Notes: generated from the sequence alone by a model not told the origin. A DNA stretch of 64,000 nucleotides from Actinacidiphila rubida (GCF_900110255.1 NZ_FODD01000016.1:62001-126000); one strand, 5' to 3'. Positions 51,460 to 59,725 are shown, counted from the first letter of the stretch. A program made the numbers and translations.

Positions 51460-52863
51460 TCAGGCGCCTTCCCGCAGGCAGTACGTGGCAAGCTCCACCC
51501 GGGAGCGGATCTCCAGCTTCTCGAAGATCCGCCGCAGGTGGTAGTTCACGGTGTGCGGCGAACGCCGCAGCGAGTGCGCGATCTGCTGGTTGGTCATGCC
51601 GGACGACACCAGGTGCGCGATGCGCAGCTCCGTCGTGGTGAGCAGGCTCGCCGCGCGCTCCGGGACCTCCGAACGGGCCTGCCGGTGCGGCGTCGCCACG
51701 GCGACGAGCTCCGCCTCGACGGTCCTGGCCGGCTCGCGGCGCCGGTCGAGCGACCGCAGGTGCTCGCCCGCCAGCCGGGCCGCCCACAGGTCACGGTGCG
51801 CCGAGGCGGCCTCGCGCAGTGCCTCCGTGTCGTGTCCCAGCAGCGCCCGTGCGTGCAGCGCGGTGGCCCGCACCGTCGGATACCCCGGGTTGCCGGCCGC
51901 CAGGCGCTCCACGGCGGCGACGACGCTCGTGGCCAGGAGCACGTCCCCCGCGGTCTGGGCCAGCCGCACCAGCCAGGGTGCCGCGGCCGCGTCCATGACG
52001 AACAGCGCGGGGCAGTCCAGCAGGTCGGCGTACTCCTCGGTGAACGTCTCCACCGCCCGCTCGGCGTTGAGGCCGATGGTCGACACCAGGTACTCGCACC
52101 ACCGGTACGCGAACGACGGGCGCACCAGCGGGTCGCCGGTGAACTCGGCCCGGCACTTCCACATCGAGTCGCAGGCCGCACGCAGGTCGGGGCGGCGCAG
52201 GTCGGTGAGCGCCAGCAGCAGCAGCCCGTACCGCGTGGTCCAGTCCGCTCCGGCGCCCGCGGCCCGCCCGACCGTCCCGGAGATCTTCCGCCGCGCCGCG
52301 CGGAACATGCTCGACGCGTACAGCAGGCGGCCCTTGCCGATCTCCACGTCCACCGCGGCCGGATGGTCCTCGCGGTGCGCGGCCGCCGCGTCCGCGGCCT
52401 TGATCAGGACCTCGGCCTCGTCCAGTTCGCCGATGTCCAGCAGCTTCTCCGCGAGCGCCAGGCACGGGTAGGGGCGCCAGGGGTCAGGGACGCCCTCGCC
52501 GTTCAGCGCCACCGCGTGGCGGCCCCAGCGCATGCCCTCGTCGAGGTCGCCCGCCTCCCAGGCCAGGTTCGACAGGACCGTCGCCGCGACCACCGTCTCG
52601 GCCGTCCCGGCGTCCGCGGACAGGATCTCCCGGGCGCGTTCCGCGGTTCCGCCGTCCGGCGAGAGGAGGCCGGCGATGCGCTGCGCCTGGCGGCCGAAGT
52701 CGCCCAGCCCGTAAACGATTCCGGCATGCACGTCCTCCACCACCCCCGGGGGCAGCTCGCCCAGGGCGCCGTTCCGGGCGAGCAGCAGTACCGGGAAAAG
52801 GCGATTCGCCGTCCCGTACCGGTGGTTGACCGTGCTCGTCGACATGCCGAATGCAACTGCCAT
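51460..52863 (-). CDS. LuxR-family regulator with TPR-like N-terminal region
   Basis: A 467-residue regulator, likely specific to the biosynthetic cluster it borders. The C-terminal ~65 residues are a LuxR HTH (TTELRIAHLVSSGMTNQQIA, then SPHTVNYHLRRIFEKLEIRSR). The rest is helical, with Ala/Leu-rich repeats like the C-terminal half of LAL regulators, but without the Walker A/B ATPase domain, so it resembles a truncated LAL. ATG at 52863 has GGGGAG 10 bases upstream; an ATG at 52845 and a longer ORF reaching 53094 are alternatives. The sites it recognises may be the TACCCG repeats at 49258-49333. Confidence 0.82.
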   Translation of the reverse strand: MAVAFGMSTSTVNHRYGTANRLFPVLLLARNGALGELPPGVVEDVHAGIVYGLGDFGRQAQRIAGLLSPDGGTAERAREILSADAGTAETVVAATVLSNLAWEAGDLDEGMRWGRHAVALNGEGVPDPWRPYPCLALAEKLLDIGELDEAEVLIKAADAAAAHREDHPAAVDVEIGKGRLLYASSMFRAARRKISGTVGRAAGAGADWTTRYGLLLLALTDLRRPDLRAACDSMWKCRAEFTGDPLVRPSFAYRWCEYLVSTIGLNAERAVETFTEEYADLLDCPALFVMDAAAAPWLVRLAQTAGDVLLATSVVAAVERLAAGNPGYPTVRATALHARALLGHDTEALREAASAHRDLWAARLAGEHLRSLDRRREPARTVEAELVAVATPHRQARSEVPERAASLLTTTELRIAHLVSSGMTNQQIAHSLRRSPHTVNYHLRRIFEKLEIRSRVELATYCLREGA

Positions 52864-53400
52864 CGTCCGCTGACTCCCCGTGCGGTCTGGTGATTCGGTG
52901 TGCGGGTTCCGCGATGCTGGTGCGACATTTCCCGATGCCGCACCGGAACACCGGACCGTCGCGGGGGATCTCCCCGGCGGTCCCGGGAGAGGAGTCCGGA
53001 ACGTGTCCGGAGCCGGTCCAGCCAGGAACGATGGAGCCAGGACCGCCCGCGCCGCACCGGATCGTGGGACAGCGGGCAGTACGTGGCCGGTCACAGTCAG
53101 TCTAGGGCGGTCCGATGGTCATTCCATAGGCCCCGGGTCGCCGATTTCCGGCGCCCGGTGCGCTTTGGGTCCACAGGAATGGATTTTCCGCGAGTCCGCG
53201 AGCGAAGAGGAAAAAGCACGAAAAACGGGGGAGTGCGGCACGGACAAGACGGGCAGCGCGGTCCGGTTCCCGCCCGTGCGTGGCCCCCGGGCGGCCGGGT
53301 GACAGGGCTCCGCGCGGGCCCGCCATGGGGGATCGGAAGACGTCCGCCGCACGTGGGCTCAAGGCGGACTCGAGACCGTGTCGAGCGGCCGTTCCGTTGC

Positions 53401-53442
53401 CCGCTCCCGCTCCCGCTCCCGCTTCCGCCCCCGCCCCCGTCC
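53401..53442 (+). repeat. Tandem CCGCYC hexamer tract, about seven units
   Basis: Three exact CCGCTC units followed by CCGCTT, two CCGCCC and CCGTCC. A low-complexity, slippage-prone tract in non-coding sequence. Confidence 0.8.
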
Positions 53443-53659
53443 CGCACCCGCGGTCACGCGCCGATCCCGGTGCGGTGCGCGGGCGGAACGCTACGCGACG
53501 GACCGCCGGTGCCGGACCGGGTTCCCCGGCTCGGCACCATGCGGGACGGTGCGGAGCAGTCTGGGGCAAGACATGCGGAACCGCTCCTCCCGGCGGGGGA
53601 CCCTAGCGAACTCTGGCGTGTGCCACGGGAAATTGCCAGAACTCCCCTCGACCGAAGGA

Positions 53660-53673
53660 ACGTTGTGTAACGT
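53660..53673 (+). promoter_or_regulatory. Dyad ACGTTGTGTAACGT upstream of the Roadblock operon
   Basis: Five-base arms around GTGT. The right half contains TAACGT (53668-53673), a possible -10 hexamer, so a bound protein would cover the promoter. It is 60 bases before the start at 53734. Confidence 0.45.
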
Positions 53674-53733
53674 CTCGATCACCCGAGCGGCCCTGCGGTG
53701 CGGCTCAACCGGGCCTATCCGCAAGGGGGTTGC

Positions 53734-54147
53734 GTGTCCGGCATCGACGAGTGCCTGCTCGAGGCCATGCGGCTGCCCGGCGCACGGGGCGCCGCCCTGG
53801 TCGAGTGGGTCAGCGGGCTGGCGCTCGGGGTCGTCGGGGAGGCGCCCGGCGGTGACCACGAGGTGATGGCCGCCGAGGCCGCCGAGTTCGCCCGCGGCGC
53901 CGCGGAGATGCCGGTGTTCACCGGCCCCGGGGGGCCCGCCGCCGAACAGGAACCCGCCGATGCCAAGGCGCTGCCCGTCGAGGACGTCATCGTCGTCGCC
54001 CGCACCGGTTACCACCTGCTGCGCTTCCTCGAAGCCCCGTACGAGGGCGGGGTGTTCCTCCACCTGTGGCTGGACCGCGGCCAGGCGAACCTCGCCCTGT
54101 CACTGATGCGCATGCGCGACCTGGCGGAACGGCTGGTCCTCGAATGA
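53734..54147 (+). CDS. Roadblock/LC7 domain protein 1
   Basis: A 137-residue Roadblock/LC7 (MglB-like) protein. The pattern IDECLLEAMRLPGARGAALVEWVSGLALGVVGE aligns with the third Roadblock gene product at 55583, and the second half has VIVVARTGYHLLRFL and VFLHLWLDRGQANLALSLMRM. Such proteins dimerise and act on small Ras-like GTPases. GTG at 53734 is preferred because AAGGGGG lies 5 bases upstream and the ORF extension to 53698 has no ribosome site. Its stop overlaps the next ATG by 4 bases. No GTPase gene is adjacent. Confidence 0.78.
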   Translation: MSGIDECLLEAMRLPGARGAALVEWVSGLALGVVGEAPGGDHEVMAAEAAEFARGAAEMPVFTGPGGPAAEQEPADAKALPVEDVIVVARTGYHLLRFLEAPYEGGVFLHLWLDRGQANLALSLMRMRDLAERLVLE

Positions 54148-54971
54148 GCCCACACGTGCCCTCGATGCTGGTGCGGCTCGCCGAACGCGGCGCCACCGGA
54201 GCCCTGATACGCGACACCGGGGCGCTATACCTGGCCGACGGCGCCGTCGTCCACGCCGAGTCGCCGGCCGCTCCCGGCATCGACGTGCTGCTCACCGCGG
54301 ACGGGCGGCTGCCGAGCGAGCAGTGGCGCGAGGCGATGGACGCCGCGGGCCCGCACTGCCGCATCGCCCGCTATCTGCTCGACCACGGACGCCTGTCCGG
54401 CGCCGAGCTGGAGATCCGCCACCTGAGCGCCCTGTACGACGCCGCGTACTTCGTCCTGGCGCCGGACGGCGGCCCGTCCCGGTTCCGGCACGGAGCCGTG
54501 CACTGGTTCGGGCGGGTCCGGCCGGTCGGCGTGGCGGACGTGGAGCGGGAGTCCCGGCGGCGCCGCCGCTATCTGACCGACCTGTGGCCGCACGCCCATC
54601 TGGACGCGGTTCCGCCCGTCCGCCGTCGACACGCCGCCCGGCTGCCCCCGGTTCCCCGGCGCCAGCAGGACGTCCTCGACCTCGCCGACGGGCGCCACAC
54701 GCCCGCGCTGATCGCCGCGAAGCTGGGCCGGCCCGCGTTCCACACCCTGGTCGACATCCGCCGCCTGGCCGCCTCGGGGCACCTGGAGACGCGCACGTCG
54801 CCGCCACCGGGCCCGGGCCACGCCGAGGCCGCCGGTCCCGGTGCCGTCGCGGCCGGCGCCCCGCGCGGCGCCGCCGTCCGCCGTCTCCCGTTCCCCTTCC
54901 CGGACACCGCGGAAGACGTCGACGTGGTCGTGCTGCGCCGGCTCCGCGACGCATTGGAGGCCCACCTGTGA
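54144..54971 (+). CDS. DUF4388-like protein with C-terminal winged-helix-like region
   Basis: A 275-residue protein. Residues ~5-115 resemble DUF4388 (RLAERGATGALIRDTGALYLADGAVVHAESPAAPG), a module seen in bacterial two-component and gliding-motility proteins. After a basic linker, residues ~170-215 (DVLDLADGRHTPALIAAKLGRPAFHTLVDIRRLAASGHLE) look like a winged helix of the type that follows DUF4388. A Pro/Ala linker then ends in a short acidic helix (DVDVVVLRRLRDALEAHL). ATG overlaps the first Roadblock stop, so the two are coupled. It may connect Roadblock signalling to DNA or to a partner protein; function unproven. Confidence 0.62.
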   Translation: MSPHVPSMLVRLAERGATGALIRDTGALYLADGAVVHAESPAAPGIDVLLTADGRLPSEQWREAMDAAGPHCRIARYLLDHGRLSGAELEIRHLSALYDAAYFVLAPDGGPSRFRHGAVHWFGRVRPVGVADVERESRRRRRYLTDLWPHAHLDAVPPVRRRHAARLPPVPRRQQDVLDLADGRHTPALIAAKLGRPAFHTLVDIRRLAASGHLETRTSPPPGPGHAEAAGPGAVAAGAPRGAAVRRLPFPFPDTAEDVDVVVLRRLRDALEAHL

Positions 54972-55053
54972 CTCCCCCTGCCGCCGCCACCGCGGCACCC
55001 CCCGCGCCGTGATGCGGCGGGGGCTCCGACAACGCGCCGAGAGGAGGAAACTG

Positions 55054-55446
55054 ATGGCGCACGAAGGTGAAGTGCGCGACGAACTGGCCCGGCTGCGGGC
55101 CCGCACCGCCGACGTGACCGCGGTCGTCGCCGCGAGCGTGGACGGCCTGGTCCTGGCCGCCGACCCGCCGGTGGAGGACGCGGAAGGAATCGCCGCGCTG
55201 ACGGCCGCCGCGCTGGGCGTCGGGCTGCGGCTCGCCGACACCACCGGCCGCGGCGCGTTCCGCGAACTGCTCGTCCACGGCGAGAGCGGATACGTCGCCA
55301 CGTACGCCGCGGGAATCGGCTGCGTCCTGACCGTCCTGGCCGGCCCCCGCGTCAACGTCGGGCGCCTGCACATGGAGGCACGGCGCGCAGGCGCCCGTGT
55401 GGCCGAACTTCTCGACGGCGCCGCCGTACGACTGGAGGACAGCTGA
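55054..55446 (+). CDS. Roadblock/LC7 domain protein 2
   Basis: A 130-residue Roadblock protein closest to the conservon CvnB/MglB pattern: ELARLRARTADVTAVVAASVDGLVLAADPP, a middle GYVATYAAGIGCVLTVLAG strand pair and the C-terminal RLHMEARRAGARVAELLD helix. ATG at 55054 has a near-perfect GGAGG 6 bases upstream. In conservons this protein is encoded between a sensor kinase and a DUF742/GTPase pair, none of which is present here. Confidence 0.82.
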   Translation: MAHEGEVRDELARLRARTADVTAVVAASVDGLVLAADPPVEDAEGIAALTAAALGVGLRLADTTGRGAFRELLVHGESGYVATYAAGIGCVLTVLAGPRVNVGRLHMEARRAGARVAELLDGAAVRLEDS

Positions 55447-55582
55447 CGCCATGACCACCCCCCGCTCGCCGAGGGCGCGCGGCACCGCCGCGCACGCGCG
55501 GGCCCCCCACCCCGCGCAACCGACCGACCGATCCGACCCGCCGGGCACTCCGGCACCAGCCCAGCAAGGGAGCAAGCGCACC

Positions 55583-55957
55583 ATGGCCAACACCGAAACC
55601 GCCCTGAAGGACGCGATGACCTCGATCGAAGGAGTCATCGGCGTCGCACTCGTCGACTACACCAGCGGCATGGCCCTGGGCACCATCGGCGGAGGCAAGG
55701 ACCTCGACCTCAACGTCGCGGCGGCCGGCAACACCGACGTCGTCCGCGCCAAGGTCCGCACCATGGAGATGCTCGGCCTCAAGGACGAGATCGAGGACAT
55801 CCTCATCACCCTGGGCACCCAGTACCACCTGATCCGGCTGCTCAGCGGCCGCGGCAAGTCCGGCCTGTTCCTCTACCTCGCCCTCGACAAGAACCGGGCG
55901 AACCTGGCGATGGCCCGCCACCAGCTCCGCAGCATCGAGGCCGACCTGGAGGTCTGA
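55583..55957 (+). CDS. Roadblock/LC7 domain protein 3
   Basis: A 124-residue protein, clearly related to the first gene of the locus: ALKDAMTSIEGVIGVALVDYTSGMALGTIGGG, ILITLGTQYHLIRLL and LFLYLALDKNRANLAMARHQL. It has fewer charged loops and looks better conserved. ATG at 55583 is chosen because the conserved domain begins there and AGGGAG lies about 10 bases upstream; an in-frame ATG at 55451 would add a 44-residue Pro/Arg-rich tail. A strong terminator follows, closing the four-gene locus. Confidence 0.8.
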   Translation: MANTETALKDAMTSIEGVIGVALVDYTSGMALGTIGGGKDLDLNVAAAGNTDVVRAKVRTMEMLGLKDEIEDILITLGTQYHLIRLLSGRGKSGLFLYLALDKNRANLAMARHQLRSIEADLEV

Positions 55958-55960
55958 CCG

Positions 55961-55995
55961 GCCGGCCGGCGCGCGCCCCCAGCGCGCCGGCCGGC
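55961..55995 (+). terminator. Terminator of the Roadblock operon
   Basis: A 14-bp perfect stem (55961-55974 with 55982-55995) and 7-base loop, directly after the stop codon at 55957. Confidence 0.85.
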
Positions 55996-56081
55996 ATTCG
56001 CGGCGCGGTGCGTCACCACCGCGGGTGACGGGGGATGATCGGCGGGGCGGGCCAGGTGCGCCCGCCAGGACGGAGGCCCTC

Positions 56082-57242
56082 GTGGTCAGCAGCGGCACCA
56101 GCGACGGCAGCGGCGCCACCGGCACCCACCAGGGCGACGGCCCGCCCGGGCCGGGGGCCCGCAACGCGCTGACCGACGTCGCCGGCCTGCGGGTCGGCCA
56201 TGCCCAGCGCACGGGCGACGGGTGGCTGACCGGCGTCACCGTCGTGCTGGCTCCCGAGGGCGGCGCGGTGACCGCCGTGGACGTGCGCGGCGGCGGCCCT
56301 GGCACCCGGGAGACCGACGCCCTCGACCCGCGCAACCTCGTCCAGGAGGTCGAGGCCGTCGTGCTGACCGGTGGCAGCGCCTTCGGACTGGACGCCGCCT
56401 CCGGAGTGATGGGCTGGCTGGAGGAGCAGGGCCGCGGGTTCCGGGTCGGTCCGCCGGGACGGGTCGTGCCCGTCGTTCCCGCCGCGGCGCTCTTCGACCT
56501 CGGGCGGGGCGGGAGTTGGGGCGCGCGGCCCGACGCCGCGATGGGACGGGCCGCCGTGGCGGCCGCCGCACGCACCGCCGAGGGTGCGGACGTCCCCCAG
56601 GGGTGTGTCGGCGCGGGCACCGGAGCGGTCGCGGGTGGCCTCAAGGGTGGTGTGGGTACGGCCAGTTGGGTGCTGACGTCGGGCACGGTGGTGGCCGCCC
56701 TGGCCGCGGTGAACGCCGCCGGCTCGGTCGCCGATCCGGAGACGGGCGCGCTGTGGGGCGCCCGCCCCGCGTGGGCCCGGGAGTTCGGCACCGGCGGCGC
56801 CGGCCGGCCGCCCGCCGTGCTCGCGCGGGCCCGCGAACGCCTCGCCGCCGTGGCGGCCCGGCCGCTCAACACCACACTCGCGGTGGTCGCCACCGACGCC
56901 GCGCTGACCAGGGCCCAGGCGCAGAAGCTCGCCGGCACCGCCCACGACGGCCTGGCCCGCGCCGTGCGGCCCGTGCACCTGATGTCCGACGGCGACACCG
57001 TGTTCGCGATGGCCACCGGGACCCGCCCGCTGCTCCCGGCGGACGGGCCCGCTCCCGCCGACCCGGCGTTCGGCACGCACCTGGCCGCGGGCGCGCTCAA
57101 CGAGATCCTCGCCGCCGGTGCCGACGTCCTCACCCGGGCGGTGCTGCACGCGGTGCTGGCTGCCGACGGCGTCGTGGGCCCGGGCGGCACGTTCCCCTCG
57201 TACCGGGAGGTGTACGAGCTCAACCGGCCGGGAAACGGCTGA
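56082..57242 (+). CDS. P1-family (S58, DmpA-like) Ntn-hydrolase
   Basis: A 386-residue self-processing aminopeptidase/amidase of the DmpA/NylC group, active on small peptides, beta-peptides or amides. The N-terminal subunit has NALTDVAGLRVGHAQRTGDGWLTGVTVVLAPEG and LTGGSAFGLDAASGVMGWLEEQG. The autocleavage site and nucleophile are in LNTTLAVVATDA, cut before a Thr. Unprocessed length is normal. GTG at 56082 is chosen because GGAGG lies 5 bases upstream; a longer frame from 56025 lacks one. No signal peptide, so cytoplasmic. Stands alone between terminator and the SRPBCC operon. Confidence 0.88.
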   Translation: MVSSGTSDGSGATGTHQGDGPPGPGARNALTDVAGLRVGHAQRTGDGWLTGVTVVLAPEGGAVTAVDVRGGGPGTRETDALDPRNLVQEVEAVVLTGGSAFGLDAASGVMGWLEEQGRGFRVGPPGRVVPVVPAAALFDLGRGGSWGARPDAAMGRAAVAAAARTAEGADVPQGCVGAGTGAVAGGLKGGVGTASWVLTSGTVVAALAAVNAAGSVADPETGALWGARPAWAREFGTGGAGRPPAVLARARERLAAVAARPLNTTLAVVATDAALTRAQAQKLAGTAHDGLARAVRPVHLMSDGDTVFAMATGTRPLLPADGPAPADPAFGTHLAAGALNEILAAGADVLTRAVLHAVLAADGVVGPGGTFPSYREVYELNRPGNG

Positions 57243-57410
57243 CGCCGGGGAGCGGCACGTCGGACCGCCGCACGACGGCCATGTGCGTGGTGCCCGGCAG
57301 CACCGCCGACCCGGCCCGCGGCATGAGCCCGTGGTGGACCGGCAGGCACGGAACTCACCGGCACCCCGCGAGCTCGGTCACGCGCCGGGCGTTCGCGGTG
57401 CCCCGCCCCC

Positions 57411-57436
57411 CATGTGCAAGCCTCTGCTTGCACATG
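57411..57436 (+). promoter_or_regulatory. Dyad operator 1 upstream of the SRPBCC-ArsR operon
   Basis: CATGTGCAAG and CTTGCACATG form a perfect 10-bp inverted repeat around CCTCTG. Its centre is 33 bp (three turns) from the second dyad. Confidence 0.8.
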
Positions 57437-57446
57437 CGCGGATGAC

Positions 57447-57466
57447 GTGCAAGCCTGGACTTGCGC
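57447..57466 (+). promoter_or_regulatory. Dyad operator 2 upstream of the SRPBCC-ArsR operon
   Basis: GTGCAAGCCTGGACTTGCGC, a 7-bp inverted repeat with one mismatch around a 6-base spacer, shares its arms with operator 1. It lies 57 bases before the first gene and is a probable ArsR autoregulation site. Confidence 0.75.
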
Positions 57467-57523
57467 ATGGAGGACGTCCACGCGCGCAGGGACGAGAGCA
57501 GGACCGCCGAGGAGGCGACCGTC

Positions 57524-57958
57524 ATGGAAGACCGCATCGTTCAGGACATCACCATCGACGCCGGCCTGGAACGCGTCTGGGACCTGGTGACCGAGCCCGG
57601 CTGGTGGGTGCCCACGGACCACGAGGTGGTGCCGGACCGCACGCCGGGCCACCAGACCGTGCGGGAGAGCGCCAAGTACGGCCGCTTCCCCGTGGAGGTC
57701 GTCAAGCTCGACCCGCGCACCTACGCCGCGTTCCGCTGGGCCAGCCAGTTCCCCGGTGAGGAGCTCGCCCCAGGGCGGACCACCCTCGTCGAGTTCGCCG
57801 TCGAGGAGCTGCCCGCGGGAGTGCGCGTCACGGTGACCGAGAGCGGGTTCGCGTCGGTCGAGGCCTCCGACGAGGTCAGGACGCAGGGCTTCAACGCCAA
57901 CACCGAGGGCTGGAAGCTGGAGCTGGGCTCGCTGCGGACCCGGGCGGAGACGGCATGA
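57524..57958 (+). CDS. SRPBCC (AHSA1-like) domain protein
   Basis: A 144-residue helix-grip (START/Bet v1-like) protein of the AHSA1 branch. It opens with the family pattern DRIVQDITIDAGLERVWDLVTEPGWWVP and contains a large predicted hydrophobic cavity; ligand unknown. ATG at 57524 has GGAGG 8 bases upstream. It overlaps the ArsR gene by 4 bases. SRPBCC-ArsR pairs are widespread in actinobacteria and the regulator usually controls the pair; the ligand may be a small organic molecule. Confidence 0.85.
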   Translation: MEDRIVQDITIDAGLERVWDLVTEPGWWVPTDHEVVPDRTPGHQTVRESAKYGRFPVEVVKLDPRTYAAFRWASQFPGEELAPGRTTLVEFAVEELPAGVRVTVTESGFASVEASDEVRTQGFNANTEGWKLELGSLRTRAETA

Positions 57959-58404
57959 GCCCTGCGGGTGCCCCCGCGGCCCCGCCGGAGATCGACGGCG
58001 TCTTCGCCGCGCTCGCCGACCCCACCCGCCGTCTGCTGCTCGATCTGCTCGCCGTCCGCCGCCCGTCGAGCGCGACGACGCTGGCCGCGGAGGTCACCGT
58101 CTCCCGGCAGGCCGTGGTGCAGCACCTCGCGGTGCTGGAGCGCGCCCGACTCGTCGCCGCGCGGCGGGCGGGACGCGAGGTGCTCTTCAGCGTGCGCCCC
58201 GAACCGCTGCTGGCCACCGCCTCCTGGATGACGCACCTCGCCGAGACGTGGGACGAGCGCTTGCGGCTGCTCAAGCAGCGGGCCGAGGCCGCCGAGCGGG
58301 CCGAGAACCCCGGCGCCGGTCGCGGCGGGGACGAAGCCGCGGTGCGAGGCACAGGGCGCCACGCGGACGGCGGCGACGTCCGGCCGGGGCAGGGCCCCGG
58401 CTAG
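57955..58404 (+). CDS. ArsR-family transcriptional regulator
   Basis: A 149-residue winged-helix repressor. The ArsR pattern is FAALADPTRRLLLDLLAVRRPSS, with recognition helix TVSRQAVVQHLAVLERARLV and wing RAGREVLFSV. No CxC metal site is present, so it is not a classical arsenic or metal sensor. The C-terminal ~30 residues are Gly/Arg-rich and disordered. ATG overlaps the SRPBCC stop. Two dyads ahead of the operon fit autoregulation. Confidence 0.88.
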   Translation: MSPAGAPAAPPEIDGVFAALADPTRRLLLDLLAVRRPSSATTLAAEVTVSRQAVVQHLAVLERARLVAARRAGREVLFSVRPEPLLATASWMTHLAETWDERLRLLKQRAEAAERAENPGAGRGGDEAAVRGTGRHADGGDVRPGQGPG

Positions 58405-58448
58405 GGCGTGTCCGCGGAGTCCCGCCCGGCCGGCGTGGCTTGGCACGC

Positions 58449-58488
58449 GGCAGGGCACCCCGCACCGCCGCGTGCGGGGTGCCCTGCC
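58449..58488. terminator. Bidirectional terminator, 17-bp perfect stem
   Basis: 58449-58465 pairs exactly with 58472-58488 across a 6-base loop, between the convergent ArsR and glycosyltransferase genes. Confidence 0.88.
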
Positions 58489-58510
58489 TCCTGCGCTGCG
58501 GCCCGGGGGT

Positions 58511-59725
58511 CTACAGCGGCTCGGGCAGCGCGGCGCGCGGCACGCCGCCGTGCACCTGGTCGAGGAGCGCGCCGTAGGCCGCGACCATCCGCGTCCGGCT
58601 GAACTGCTCGCGGGCGGCCTCGAGCGCCGGTGCGAACAGCGGCGCCCGCACCACCGCCTCGGTCCAGGCCGCGGCGATGGCCTCCGGGTCGAACGGGGTC
58701 AGCAGCCCCCGGCCCGCCACCAGTTGCGCGCAGTCGCCGACGTCGGTGGCCACCGGGATCGCGCCGCACATCATGCCCTCGATCAGGCACAGCGGCGCCG
58801 CCTCGCCGGACGACGACGTCAGCGACACCACGTCGCTCGCCGCGTACAGCGCCTCCATGTCGCCGCGCACCCCGAGCATCCGCATGCGGTCGGCCAGCCA
58901 CGGCTCGCCACCGAGCGCCGACGCGATCTCCTCACGCAGCCCCGGGTTGTCCGCCGTCATCCCGGCTCCGCACATCACCACGTACCCGGCCGGGTCGCGG
59001 CGCAGGAACTCCCGGGCCGAGGCGAGGAACAGCGGCACGTTCTTCATGGCGGCCCAGCGCGCCGCGAACGTCACGACCGGTGCCCGCGCGGGGATGCCCA
59101 GGGCCGCCCGCACGCTCGCGCGGCGGGAGGCGTCCGGCCGGAACCGCAGCAGGTCCACGCCGTTCGGGATGACGTGCAGCAGCTCGGCGGGCACGCCGGC
59201 GGCCGCGTACGCGAGCCGGGTGGACTCCGCGCAGCACACGCAGGCCTGCACTCGGCCGGCGGCGACCGCGGCGAGCAGCGCGTCGAGCGCCGGGCCCTGG
59301 TTCTCGGGGTCCGAGCGGTGCAGGCACACCACGACCGGGCGCAGCGGCAGGCCCGCCTGGTTGAGCAGCGCCAGCGGCTGCTCCTTGAGCGACAGGACGA
59401 CGTCGGCCGCCGCGGTGGCCCGCGCGGTCGCCGCCAGCTCGTCCGCGGTGAAGACCGGCGGCGCGTCCGCCGCGTCCGGGGAGCCGGCGGTGCCCGTCTC
59501 GCGGCGCAGCGCCGCCACCTGGACGCCGCCGGCGGTCAGCGACCGGTAGCAGGCGTCCTCCTCCATGGGCTGCCGCGTGGCCTCCCGGTACATCTCGCCT
59601 TCGATGCTCAGCACCGAATGACGCTGCGCCCCGCCGTGCAGCCCCAGCAGCACATCACTGTGCAGAATGCGGGCTCCGCCGGAAAAGAAACCCTCGTAGA
59701 TCGACAGCACACGCAGTTCGCTCAT
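58511..59725 (-). CDS. GT4-family glycosyltransferase
   Basis: A 404-residue GT-B glycosyltransferase of the GT4 type. The N-terminal half has LSIYEGFFSGGARILHSDVLLGLH and the DVVLSLKEQPLALLN region; the C-terminal nucleotide-sugar domain has VIPNGVDLLRFRPD, FAARWAAMKNVPLFL, and the E-x7-E region SSSGEAAPLCLIEGMMCGAIPVATDVG. No membrane helix or signal is seen. The acceptor is unknown; cell-surface polymers or natural products are both possible. ATG at 59725 is preferred over the GTG at 59734; neither has a good ribosome site. Confidence 0.82.
   Translation of the reverse strand: MSELRVLSIYEGFFSGGARILHSDVLLGLHGGAQRHSVLSIEGEMYREATRQPMEEDACYRSLTAGGVQVAALRRETGTAGSPDAADAPPVFTADELAATARATAAADVVLSLKEQPLALLNQAGLPLRPVVVCLHRSDPENQGPALDALLAAVAAGRVQACVCCAESTRLAYAAAGVPAELLHVIPNGVDLLRFRPDASRRASVRAALGIPARAPVVTFAARWAAMKNVPLFLASAREFLRRDPAGYVVMCGAGMTADNPGLREEIASALGGEPWLADRMRMLGVRGDMEALYAASDVVSLTSSSGEAAPLCLIEGMMCGAIPVATDVGDCAQLVAGRGLLTPFDPEAIAAAWTEAVVRAPLFAPALEAAREQFSRTRMVAAYGALLDQVHGGVPRAALPEPL

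Larger units (their letters stand above)
52864..53733 (+). other. 870-base intergenic region with hexamer tract and a small dyad
   Basis: No gene is supported: ORFs here lack ribosome sites and have Arg/Pro-rich frames. About 53100-53230 has lower GC than its surroundings. A run of CCGCTC/CCGCCC hexamers fills 53401-53442. TCTGGC (53612-53617) and GCCAGA (53635-53640) form an inverted pair and ACGTTGTGTAACGT (53660-53673) a small dyad ahead of the Roadblock operon. Promoters for both flanking genes must lie here. Confidence 0.55.

Noticed and set aside
53280-53606. 108-codon ORF in the intergenic region before the Roadblock genes
   Set aside because: No ribosome site, Pro/Ala/Arg-rich translation produced by the hexamer tract.
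53734-55957. A conservon (cvnABCD operon)
   Set aside because: No histidine kinase, DUF742 or GTPase gene lies next to the Roadblock genes.
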